A DNA stretch of 64,000 nucleotides from Allosphingosinicella indica (lineage in GTDB: Bacteria; Pseudomonadota; Alphaproteobacteria; Sphingomonadales; Sphingomonadaceae), in the NCBI RefSeq assembly GCF_900177405.1, contig NZ_LT840185.1, positions 2,409,501-2,473,500 of the forward strand, in the 5' to 3' direction. The notes beneath the pieces were generated by a model that was not told where the DNA came from, did not search any database, and was given only the letters and a program-made list of their open reading frames with translations. How positions within the stretch are numbered: position 1 is the stretch's first letter; every line of letters starts with the position of its first letter. The position numbers and the translations under genes are program-made. Below are positions 1 to 7,625 of this stretch, piece by piece.

Positions 1-387
1 GATCTCGCGCTCGACATCGCGCCCTCGGCCGGCAGCGTGATCGGCGATCGGCGGCGGCTGCGCCAGGCGGTCGATCATGTCGTCAAGAATGCGGTCGACT
101 ACACCCATGGCGGCGGCAGGGTGCTGCTCCACGCCAGCGGCGATGCGTCGGAAGCGGTGATCGCCGTGTCCGACAACGGTGCCGGCATCGCGCCGTTCGA
201 GCAGGCCCGCGTGTTCGATCGCTTCCACCGCACTGCGGCGGCGCGGGGCGGCGATGGCGGCTCGCTCGGCCTCGGCTTGCCGCTCGCCCGCCAGTTCATC
301 GAGGCGCACGGCGGCACCATCGCTTTGGTCTCCGAAGTGGGCGAGGGCACGACCGTCACGATCCACTTGCCGCGCCCCTTGCTGTGA
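1..387 (+). CDS. Sensor histidine kinase, C-terminal ATPase part (5' end outside window)
   Basis: The reading frame is open from base 1, so this is the 3' end of a longer gene. The visible 128 residues are a HATPase_c domain: N-box (VVKNAVDYT), G1 box (DNGAGIAP), F box (FDRFHR) and a GLGLPLARQF G2 box, followed by the usual GGTIALVSEVGEGTTVTIHLP ending. It would bind ATP and phosphorylate a histidine in the missing upstream part. The sensor domain and partner regulator cannot be seen. tsaE starts inside its stop codon (GTGA), so it is co-translated with the tsaE-amgK-murU group. A kinase directly before tsaE is a recurring arrangement in sphingomonads, as I recall. The domain call is secure; the signal is unknown. 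Confidence 0.9.
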   Translation, partial: DLALDIAPSAGSVIGDRRRLRQAVDHVVKNAVDYTHGGGRVLLHASGDASEAVIAVSDNGAGIAPFEQARVFDRFHRTAAARGGDGGSLGLGLPLARQFIEAHGGTIALVSEVGEGTTVTIHLPRPLL

Positions 388-830
388 TCGCGCTTCCCGG
401 TCCTGCCGACACCGAAGCGTTGGGCGCAGCCTTGGGGTCACTGCTCCGCCCCGGCGACGTGGTCGCGCTCTCCGGTCCTCTCGGGGCGGGGAAGACGACT
501 TTGGCGCGCGCCATATTGCGCGGTCTCGGCTTCGGCGGAGATGTAGCCAGCCCGAGTTTTCCGATCGTGATCGCTTACGAGCCGCCCGCACTCCGCCTGC
601 CGCTTTGGCATGTCGATCTCTATCGCATCGAGCGCGCGCGGGAGATGGAGGAGCTCGGGCTCGACGATGCGCTGTTCGACAGCGCTTTGCTCATCGAATG
701 GCCCGAGCGGCTTGGTGACCGTCTGTGGCGCCATGCGCTGCGGCTCGACCTCGATGTGTCGCCGGATGGCGCGCGCCGCTTGACAGCGCGGGTTCCGGAG
801 GCATGGGAGGCGCGATGGCCGCCCCGATGA
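384..830 (+). CDS. tsaE: tRNA threonylcarbamoyladenosine biosynthesis ATPase TsaE
   Basis: A 148-residue P-loop ATPase. It works with TsaB and TsaD in the cytoplasm to make the t6A modification at A37 of ANN-decoding tRNAs. The Walker A loop GPLGAGKTT is at residues 31-39. The family signature HVDLYR (about residue 74) and the EWPERL block follow, and the length is normal for TsaE. The GTG start overlaps the upstream kinase stop (GTGA), and the stop overlaps the amgK start region, so it is an internal operon gene. In sphingomonads tsaE is commonly the entry gene of an amgK-murU-addB series, and that holds here. Confidence 0.95.
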   Translation: MIALPGPADTEALGAALGSLLRPGDVVALSGPLGAGKTTLARAILRGLGFGGDVASPSFPIVIAYEPPALRLPLWHVDLYRIERAREMEELGLDDALFDSALLIEWPERLGDRLWRHALRLDLDVSPDGARRLTARVPEAWEARWPPR

Positions 831-1816
831 TTCCGCCCGCCGCGGCGCCCGATTTCCTTGCCGCGCACGGCTGGGGCGGCGCCGAAATCCTGCCGCTCGC
901 GGGTGATGCGAGTTTCCGCCGCTATTTTCGCGTCGCACGCGGCGGTGCGACCGCCGTCCTGATGGATGCACCGCCCGAGCATGAGGATGTCGGCCCGTTT
1001 CTCGGCGTCGCGCAGCATCTTCTCGATCGCGGCTTCGCGCCGCCGCGGCCGCTTGCGGTGGATCGCGAGCGAGGACTGCTGCTGCTCGAGGATTTCGGTG
1101 ACGATCGCGTCGGTCCGCTGCTCGCGCGCGAGCCCGGCCGCGAGCCTGGCATCTACGAAAGCGCGGTCGATATTCTCGCTCGGCTCGGCGCGGATCCTGC
1201 GCCGTCGGATTTGCCACCCTATGACGATGCCGCGATGGCGCGCGAGGTGGGGCTGTTCACTGAATGGTATGCGCCGGCATTAGGTCTTGAGGTCGATGAG
1301 ACAGGCTATGTCGCGGCGTGGTGCGAGGCCTGGCGCGGCGTCGCCGAACGTGCCGCCGCAGCGCCGGTGATGGTGCTGCGCGATTATCACGCCGACAATC
1401 TGATGGTTCTCCCGGGGCGCGACGAACTCGGCCTGCTCGATTTCCAAGACGCGCTCGCCGGCCATCCCGCTTACGATCTTGTCTCGCTGCTTCAGGATGC
1501 ACGCCGCGACGTGGCGCCGGAACTGGAGGCGGCGATGCTCGCCCGCTACGCCGACGCGGCGCGGATCGACGATCGCGGCACCTTTCGCGCCGATTACGAA
1601 GTGCTCGGCGCACAGCGAAACACCAAGATCCTCGGCATCTTCACGCGTCTCTGGAAGCGCGACGGCAAGCCGCTTTATCTGCCGCTGCAGCCGCGCGTCT
1701 GGTCCTACCTCGAACGCAACCTCGCGCACCCCGCGCTGGCGTCGGTCCGCGCCTGGTTCGACGCCAACATACCCGCGGACAAGCGTGCGGCGGCCTGGAA
1801 GGAGATGCCGGCATGA
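815..1816 (+). CDS. amgK: N-acetylmuramate/N-acetylglucosamine kinase AmgK
   Basis: A 333-residue protein of the aminoglycoside phosphotransferase/choline kinase fold. AmgK phosphorylates the anomeric hydroxyl of MurNAc (and GlcNAc) in the peptidoglycan-recycling bypass to UDP-MurNAc. The N-terminus has the ATP-binding GDASFRRYFRV block. The catalytic loop is RDYHADNLMV (Asp190) and the metal-binding block is LLDFQDAL. I chose ATG 815, behind GGGAGG at 806-810. ATG 803 and ATG 827 (which forms an ATGA overlap with the tsaE stop) are in the same frame and possible. The next gene, murU, starts in the stop codon (ATGA) and encodes the following enzyme of the pathway, which supports the assignment. 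Confidence 0.93.
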   Translation: MAAPMIPPAAAPDFLAAHGWGGAEILPLAGDASFRRYFRVARGGATAVLMDAPPEHEDVGPFLGVAQHLLDRGFAPPRPLAVDRERGLLLLEDFGDDRVGPLLAREPGREPGIYESAVDILARLGADPAPSDLPPYDDAAMAREVGLFTEWYAPALGLEVDETGYVAAWCEAWRGVAERAAAAPVMVLRDYHADNLMVLPGRDELGLLDFQDALAGHPAYDLVSLLQDARRDVAPELEAAMLARYADAARIDDRGTFRADYEVLGAQRNTKILGIFTRLWKRDGKPLYLPLQPRVWSYLERNLAHPALASVRAWFDANIPADKRAAAWKEMPA

Positions 1817-2574
1817 GCCGTTACAAGCCGCCCCTGGCGCTCCGCCCGCACCCCGCCGTCACCGTTCCGGCGACCGCGATGGTGATGGCAGCAGGGCTCG
1901 GCAAGCGGATGCGCCCGCTGACCGCGACTAGGCCCAAACCGCTCGTGGAGGTAGCGGGCAAGCCATTGCTCGATCACGCGCTCGACCGGCTTCGTGCCGC
2001 GGGCGTCAAGAAAGCTGTGGTCAACGTCCATTATCTCGCCGACGCGCTCGAAGCCCATCTCAAGAACCGCGTGCGGGGCATCGAGTTCGCCGTTTCCGAC
2101 GAGCGGGGGCAATTGCTAGAAACCGGCGGTGGGCTGGTGAAGGCGCTGCCGCTGATCGACGCCGATCCCTTCCTCGCGGTCAATGCCGACAATCTCTGGA
2201 TCGATGGGCCGGTCGATACGCTGAAGCTGCTCGCCTCCGCCTGGGACGACGCGCACATGGACGCGCTATTGCTTCTCGTCCCGCTCGCCCGCGCGAATTG
2301 CCACAAGGGCAAGGGCGATTTCCACATGAGCGCCGCGGGCAAGCTGCGCCGGCCGCGCGCCGGGACGGTGGCGCCGTTCGTGTTCACCGGCATCCAGATG
2401 CTCTCCAAGCGTCTGCTCGCCGATGCGCCGGAGGGGCCGTTCTCGACCAACATCCTGTGGGACCGCGCGATCGAGGCGGGGCGCTGCTACGGCGCGGTGC
2501 ATCAGGGCCTCTGGTTCGACGTCGGCGCGCCGCCCAACATCAAGGCCACCGAAGCGATGCTCGCCGAGATCTGA
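1813..2574 (+). CDS. murU: N-acetylmuramate-1-phosphate uridylyltransferase MurU
   Basis: A 253-residue nucleotidyltransferase. It converts MurNAc-1-phosphate and UTP into UDP-MurNAc, so recycled cell-wall sugar bypasses the MurA/MurB route that fosfomycin blocks. The nucleotide-binding signature AAGLGKRMRPLT lies at about residues 26-37. The Lys of TRPKPLVEVAGKPLLDH and the NADNLW metal site follow, as in sugar-phosphate nucleotidyltransferases. The ATG overlaps the amgK stop (ATGA), so the two are translationally coupled. A palindromic intergenic repeat follows and separates this operon from addB. Confidence 0.93.
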   Translation: MSRYKPPLALRPHPAVTVPATAMVMAAGLGKRMRPLTATRPKPLVEVAGKPLLDHALDRLRAAGVKKAVVNVHYLADALEAHLKNRVRGIEFAVSDERGQLLETGGGLVKALPLIDADPFLAVNADNLWIDGPVDTLKLLASAWDDAHMDALLLLVPLARANCHKGKGDFHMSAAGKLRRPRAGTVAPFVFTGIQMLSKRLLADAPEGPFSTNILWDRAIEAGRCYGAVHQGLWFDVGAPPNIKATEAMLAEI

Positions 2575-2581
2575 GCTTTTC

Positions 2582-2665
2582 CGTCATTGCGAGGAGCACA
2601 GCCACGAAGCAAACCATGTGCCTCGCCCGTCTCCGCTGGATTGCTTCGCTACGCTCGCAATGACG
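2582..2665. repeat. Intergenic palindromic (REP-like) element, family A
   Basis: The ends are perfect 12-bp inverted repeats (CGTCATTGCGAG at 2582-2593, CTCGCAATGACG at 2654-2665). An inner pair GAAGCAA / TTGCTTC lies at 2606-2612 and 2641-2647. The element fills most of the murU-addB gap and could fold into a long hairpin. I recognise the GTCATTGCGAG core as a widespread intergenic repeat of alphaproteobacteria. It may serve as a 3' barrier for the murU transcript. No gene lies in it. Confidence 0.75.
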
Positions 2666-2684
2666 AAAGGAGAAATCGAGCCCT

Positions 2685-2711
2685 TTGCCCGGCCCGGCCA
2701 ACGTCCCTAGA
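2685..2711 (+). promoter_or_regulatory. Predicted addB promoter (TTGCCC-N15-CCTAGA)
   Basis: A -35 like TTGCCC (2685-2690), exactly 15 nt, and a -10 like CCTAGA (2706-2711). Spacing and -10 shape are the same as for the rpsB, pyrH, rpmE, recA, alaS, psd and btuB promoters in this window. Transcription would start near 2718-2721, at or next to the GTG codon proposed as the addB start. Confidence 0.5.
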
Positions 2712-2720
2712 GTGCCGCCC

Positions 2721-5681
2721 GTGCCAGCCGTCTTCACCATCCCACCGCATCGCGCTTTCGCTGATGCGCTCGCCGCTGGCCTCATTGCGCGGGCGCGGGG
2801 CGATACGACCGACCTGGCGCGCGGGCTGGTACTCGTCCCCAACAATCGCGCCGTCCGCGCGATCACCGATGCTTTCGTGCGCCGGTCCGAAGGCGGGCTA
2901 CTGCTCCCGAGGCTCGTCCCCGTGGGCGATCCCGATATCGACGAGCGGCTGTTCGGCGCACTCGAAGCGATGGACGATACCGATCCGATCCCGCCCGCCA
3001 TTCCGCCGCTCGAACGGCTGATGCTGCTCGCCCGGCTGGTCGAGAAGCAGCAAGGTGTCGATGCTGCCGAGGCGCTCCGGCTCGCCGAGGATCTCGCCCG
3101 CACTCTCGACCAGCTTCATGTAGAGAAGATCGATCCGGTCAGGCTGCGCGACGTAGCCGCTGGCGTTCCGGATCTCGCTCACCACTGGCTCGCTTCGCTG
3201 GAGCGGCTCGAAGTGATTCTCGATCTCTGGCCTCGCGTGCTGGCGCAGCGCGGCTGCATCGACCTTGCCGATCGCCGCAATCGCCTGCTCGAACGCGTCG
3301 CGCGCAAATGGCGTGACGCGCCGCCGCGCGGCTTCGTGGTCGCGGCAGGCATCACCAGCCCCGCACCGGCGATCGCCGCGTTGCTGCGACGCATTTCGCG
3401 GATAGATGCCGGGATGGTCGTGCTGCCCGGACTCGACACCACGATGCCCGCGGACGAGTGGGACGCGCTCGGCCCGCATGAGCCTGATCCCGTCACGGGC
3501 TTCGCACGCCGCGCGATCGAAACCCACCCGCAGTTCCAGATCAAGCTGCTGCTCGATCGTATGGGCGTGAACCGCACCGAAGTCGCGCGGTGGCGGTGGG
3601 GTGGGGGCCGCGACGCCCCTGCGGTGCGCAGCCGCGCGATCGCCAATGCGATGAAGCCCGCCGCCTTCACCGCGCGCTGGCAAGGGCTCAAGCCCGCCGA
3701 CCGGCGTTTGACCGGTGTCCGCGCGCTCGAGCTCGCCGATCCGGCGGAGGAGGCGCAGGCGATCGCCATTGCGCTGCGCGAGGCGCTCGAAACGCCGGGG
3801 CGGACTGCCGCTCTGGTGACGCCCGACCGCGGCCTCGCGCGCCGCGTGTCCGCACACCTAAAGCGCTGGGGTGTCGAGGCCGACGACAGCGCCGGCCGCC
3901 CGCTCTCGCAGACGCCGCCCGGCACGCTGCTGCTGTCGATCGCCGCCGCCGGCGCCGACCGGTTCGCGCCGGTGCCGCTGCTCGCGCTCCTCAAGCACCC
4001 GCTGGTCATGCGCGGCGATCGGCGCGCGGCGTGGCTCGACGGTGCGCGCACGCTCGATCGCGCGCTGCGGGGGCCGCGCCCGCCCGCCGGGCTCGACGGC
4101 ATCACCCGCTTCCTTTCCGACCGCTCAGGCCGTGACCGCGATCTGCGCGCCGCCGCGCTCGCCTGGTGGCGCGAGGCGCTGCCGCTGCTCCAGCCGATCG
4201 AAAGCGATTTCGCAGGCGAAGCATTGTCGCTGCCCGCAGCGCTCGACGCGCTGCGCAAAGCTACCGAAGCACTTGCAGGCGACGACGCCTGGACAGGCCC
4301 CGCGGGTCGCTCCGCCGCCGATCTCTTCGCCGAACTCCAGGATGTCACGGCGGCGGGTCCGGAACGCGTCTCCGCCGCCAATCTCGTGCCTTTGCTGGAA
4401 GCGCTGCTCGACCGTGTCGCGGTTCGCCCGCCTTACGGCCAGCATCCCCGGCTCTTTATCTGGGGCCTGATCGAAGCGCGGTTGCAGAGCGCCGATCTGA
4501 TGATCCTCGGCGGGCTCAACGAAGGCGTCTGGCCCGCGCTGCCGCCGCCCGATCCCTGGCTCGCGCCGCGCATCCGCACCGAGCTGGGGCTGCCCTCGCT
4601 GGAGCGCGTCATCGGCCTTGCTGCGCACGATCTTGTCGGTGGCCTGGGCGGGCAGGAGGTGCTGGTGACGCGCGCGCGGCGCGATGCGCGCTCGCCCGCC
4701 GTCGCCTCGCGCTTCTGGCTGCGGATGGAGGCGATGACCGGCGGGCTGAGGCGCCATCCTCATTATCGTCGCTGGGCGCAGCGGATTGACGCGCCGCTCG
4801 CCCCGGTCCAGATCGAGCGCCCCGCGCCGTCGCCGCCGCGCGCCGAGCGCCCGCGCCGCATTTCGGTCACCGAAGTCGACCGCCTCAAAGCCGACCCATT
4901 CGCTTTCTATGCGCGCCGCGTGCTCGGCCTGTCACCGCTCGATCCGGTCGATGCCGATCCGGGGCCGGCCTGGCGCGGCAATGCCGTCCATGCGGTGCTC
5001 GAAGCGTGGATGAAGGAGGATGATTGCGATCCCACGCAGCTTCGCCCCCGCGCCGAGCAGTTGCTCGCTGACACCGCCGCGCATCCGCTGCTGAAGGCGC
5101 TGTGGGAGCCGCGTCTTCTGGAAGCGATCGACTGGATTGCCGAGCGCGTCGCCGCCGATCGTGCCGCAGGCCGCCTGCCGCTCAAAGCTGAAGCGCGGGG
5201 CGAGGCGGAGGTGGCCGGGATCGCGCTCTATGGCATCGCCGACCGCATCGACCGGCTCGCCGACGGAAGCCTCGCCATCGTCGACTACAAGACTGGCAAC
5301 CCGCCCAGCAGCAAGGCGGTGGGGGAGGGCTATTCGCTCCAGCTCGGCCTGCTCGGTCTCATCGCCGAGCGGGGCGGTTTCGCCGACGTCGAGGGCGTTC
5401 CGGCGGCATTCGAATATTGGTCGCTGGCGAAGAAGGCGGGCAGCATCGGCCATGTCCAGAGCCCGGTCGGCGGGCGCAGCGGTCTCGATCCGGCGGATTT
5501 CACCACGCTCGCCGCAGGCCACTTCACGGCTGCGGCGGAACATTGGCTCACCGGCAACGCACCTTTCACCGCCAAGCTCCATCCTGAATATGCGCCCTAC
5601 GCGGACTATGATCAGCTCATGCGGCTTGAGGAATGGTACGGACGCGAAGGCGCGGTTGCGCCCGAGGACGGTCCTGCCTAG
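2721..5681 (+). CDS. addB: Double-strand break repair protein AddB
   Basis: About 986 residues, the length of alphaproteobacterial AddB. AddB is the helicase-like/nuclease partner of AddA in the RecBCD-type complex that resects DNA ends for RecA. The N-terminus (VFTIPPHRAFADALAAGL) and the helicase-like body match the family. The C-terminal PD-(D/E)XK nuclease is intact: GNAVH (His757), GIADRIDR and VDYKTG (Asp855). I chose GTG 2721 because a promoter -10 ends at 2711 and no Shine-Dalgarno sequence is present; GTG 2712 is an alternative. TTG 2685 is better read as the -35 box. Oddly, addA does not follow: an S9 peptidase gene starts 27 bp after the stop. Confidence 0.9.
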   Translation: MPAVFTIPPHRAFADALAAGLIARARGDTTDLARGLVLVPNNRAVRAITDAFVRRSEGGLLLPRLVPVGDPDIDERLFGALEAMDDTDPIPPAIPPLERLMLLARLVEKQQGVDAAEALRLAEDLARTLDQLHVEKIDPVRLRDVAAGVPDLAHHWLASLERLEVILDLWPRVLAQRGCIDLADRRNRLLERVARKWRDAPPRGFVVAAGITSPAPAIAALLRRISRIDAGMVVLPGLDTTMPADEWDALGPHEPDPVTGFARRAIETHPQFQIKLLLDRMGVNRTEVARWRWGGGRDAPAVRSRAIANAMKPAAFTARWQGLKPADRRLTGVRALELADPAEEAQAIAIALREALETPGRTAALVTPDRGLARRVSAHLKRWGVEADDSAGRPLSQTPPGTLLLSIAAAGADRFAPVPLLALLKHPLVMRGDRRAAWLDGARTLDRALRGPRPPAGLDGITRFLSDRSGRDRDLRAAALAWWREALPLLQPIESDFAGEALSLPAALDALRKATEALAGDDAWTGPAGRSAADLFAELQDVTAAGPERVSAANLVPLLEALLDRVAVRPPYGQHPRLFIWGLIEARLQSADLMILGGLNEGVWPALPPPDPWLAPRIRTELGLPSLERVIGLAAHDLVGGLGGQEVLVTRARRDARSPAVASRFWLRMEAMTGGLRRHPHYRRWAQRIDAPLAPVQIERPAPSPPRAERPRRISVTEVDRLKADPFAFYARRVLGLSPLDPVDADPGPAWRGNAVHAVLEAWMKEDDCDPTQLRPRAEQLLADTAAHPLLKALWEPRLLEAIDWIAERVAADRAAGRLPLKAEARGEAEVAGIALYGIADRIDRLADGSLAIVDYKTGNPPSSKAVGEGYSLQLGLLGLIAERGGFADVEGVPAAFEYWSLAKKAGSIGHVQSPVGGRSGLDPADFTTLAAGHFTAAAEHWLTGNAPFTAKLHPEYAPYADYDQLMRLEEWYGREGAVAPEDGPA

Positions 5682-5708
5682 CCTCCCCGGCAAAAGGGGA
5701 GAGCTGAA

Positions 5709-7625
5709 ATGAGGATGTCCATCGGTCTGGCGCTGCTGCTTTGCACTGCGCTGCCCATGCAGGCCGCGCTCGCGCTCCAGGCGCAGCCGGCCGCAACCTG
5801 CTCCGCCTCCGCCGATCCGGCGTCGGTTGCGCGCACCGTCGATGCGATCGCCAAGATCCGCTTCGCCTACGGTCCGAGCTTCTCGCCCGACGGCAAGTCG
5901 ATCGCCTACATCTCTTCCGCCAGCGGCATCCCGCAGGTCTGGACGATGCCGGTGGCGGGCGGCGAACCGCGGCAGGTCACCAACCTTTCCGATCCCGTCC
6001 AGTCGGTCCACTGGTCTCCGTCAGGAGACTGGCTCGCCTATGACGTCGCGCCGGGCGGCGGGCTCAACGTCCAGATCTACGTCGCGCGGCCCGACGGCAG
6101 CGATGCCAAGCGCCTCACCGTGGGCGGCGAGGACAACAACCAGCTTGCCGGCTGGACCGACGACGGCAAATGGCTGCGCATCGGCAGCAATGCAGCCTTC
6201 CCGGAAGGCTTCGATGCTATCCTGCTCGATCCGGTGAGCGGCGAGAAGCGCGCGGTCGTCGAGAAGAAGAGCCTCAACCTCATCAGCGACGTCAGTGCGG
6301 ACGGCAAGCGCGCCGTCGTCGGACGCACCGCGACGCGCGACGACAACAATGCCTATCTCGTCGATCTCGCCTCGGGCCGCGAGACACTGATCACCCCGCA
6401 CGAAGGCAAGGGCGAGCAGGCGTGGGGCGAATTCTCCGCCGACGGGCGTTCAGTCTACGTCATCTCCAACAACGGCCGCGACATGATGGCGTTCGGCACG
6501 ATCGCGCTCGATGCTGCGGGCAAGCCCGCACCGATCCGCTATTTCGCCGAGCGCGACGATGCCGAGGCGCAATCGGCGCTGCTCACCCGCGATGGGAGCC
6601 GCGCCGCGCTGGTATGGAACGCCGCCGGGCGGAGCGAACTCGCCTTCCTCGACACCGCCTCGGGCAAGGTGACGCCCGGCCCGAAGCTGCCGGTCGACAT
6701 AATCAGCGACATGGATTTCTCCCGCGACGGCAAGACGCTGGCGATCAACGGCTCGGCTGCGAACCGTCCCAATGACGTCTATCTGATCGACGTCCCGTCG
6801 GGCCGCGTCACCCAGGCGACCAAGAGCGCGCACGACGGCGTCGATCTCGCCACGTTCGTCCGGCCGGAACTGGTCTCTTACAAGGCGCATGACGGGCTGG
6901 ATCTCTCGGGCTGGCTCTACCGCTCGCCCTGCGTCACCGGCGCGGGGCCGCTGGTCTTCGTCTATCATGGCGGCCCGGAAGGACAGGCCCGCCCGTCGCT
7001 CAGCGGCGACATCCAGGCGCTCGCCGCGCGCGGCATCTCGGTGTTCGCGCCCAACGTCCGCGGCTCATCGGGGTTCGGCAAGCGCTTCATGGCGCTCGAC
7101 AATGGCGCCAGGCGCGTCGACGGCGTCCGCGACATCAAAGCTAGCACCGATGCGATGATCGCCAGGGGCGTCGCCGACCCCAAGCGGCTCGGCATCATGG
7201 GCGGCTCCTACGGCGGCTATATGGTGATGGCCGGGGTGACCGAATATCCCGACATGTTCGCCGTGGGCGCCAATCTGTTCGGCGTCGTCAATTTCGACAC
7301 CTTCTTCAAGAACACCCAGCCATGGATGGCGGCGATCTCGACCGACGAATATGGCAATCCCGCGACCGAGGCGGAGATGCTGAAATCTTTGTCGCCGATC
7401 CATAAGCTCGATCGTATCACGACGCCGCTGATCGTCCTCCACGGCGCCAACGACACCAACGTCCCGCTGATCGAGGCGAAGCAGATCGTCGAGAGCCTGC
7501 GGGCGCGCAATGTCGCGGTGAATTATGTCGAGTTCCCCGATGAGGGCCACGGCTGGCGCAAGCTCCCTAACCGCGTGAAATCAACCACCGAGATCGTCGG
7601 GTTTTTCGAGCAGCATCTGAAGTGA
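5709..7625 (+). CDS. Secreted S9-family prolyl-oligopeptidase-like peptidase
   Basis: 638 residues with a signal peptide (MRMSIGLALLLCTALPMQAALA), so periplasmic or exported. The N-terminal half is a TolB-like beta-propeller with repeated SPDGK-type turns. The C-terminal alpha/beta hydrolase carries the serine triad: Ser500 in GGSYGGY, Asp582 in GANDTNVP and His614 in DEGHGW. Such enzymes cleave short peptides as acyl-aminoacyl or dipeptidyl peptidases; the exact specificity cannot be read. It has a good RBS (AAGGGGAG at 5694-5701). The next gene, an oxidoreductase, begins in its stop codon (GTGA), so the pair is co-expressed. It occupies the place where addA would be expected. Confidence 0.9.
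   Translation: MRMSIGLALLLCTALPMQAALALQAQPAATCSASADPASVARTVDAIAKIRFAYGPSFSPDGKSIAYISSASGIPQVWTMPVAGGEPRQVTNLSDPVQSVHWSPSGDWLAYDVAPGGGLNVQIYVARPDGSDAKRLTVGGEDNNQLAGWTDDGKWLRIGSNAAFPEGFDAILLDPVSGEKRAVVEKKSLNLISDVSADGKRAVVGRTATRDDNNAYLVDLASGRETLITPHEGKGEQAWGEFSADGRSVYVISNNGRDMMAFGTIALDAAGKPAPIRYFAERDDAEAQSALLTRDGSRAALVWNAAGRSELAFLDTASGKVTPGPKLPVDIISDMDFSRDGKTLAINGSAANRPNDVYLIDVPSGRVTQATKSAHDGVDLATFVRPELVSYKAHDGLDLSGWLYRSPCVTGAGPLVFVYHGGPEGQARPSLSGDIQALAARGISVFAPNVRGSSGFGKRFMALDNGARRVDGVRDIKASTDAMIARGVADPKRLGIMGGSYGGYMVMAGVTEYPDMFAVGANLFGVVNFDTFFKNTQPWMAAISTDEYGNPATEAEMLKSLSPIHKLDRITTPLIVLHGANDTNVPLIEAKQIVESLRARNVAVNYVEFPDEGHGWRKLPNRVKSTTEIVGFFEQHLK

Noticed and set aside
2685-2720. TTG 2685 as the addB start codon
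   Set aside because: The TTG is the best -35 box, the RBS spacing is long, and the family N-terminus begins after GTG 2721.
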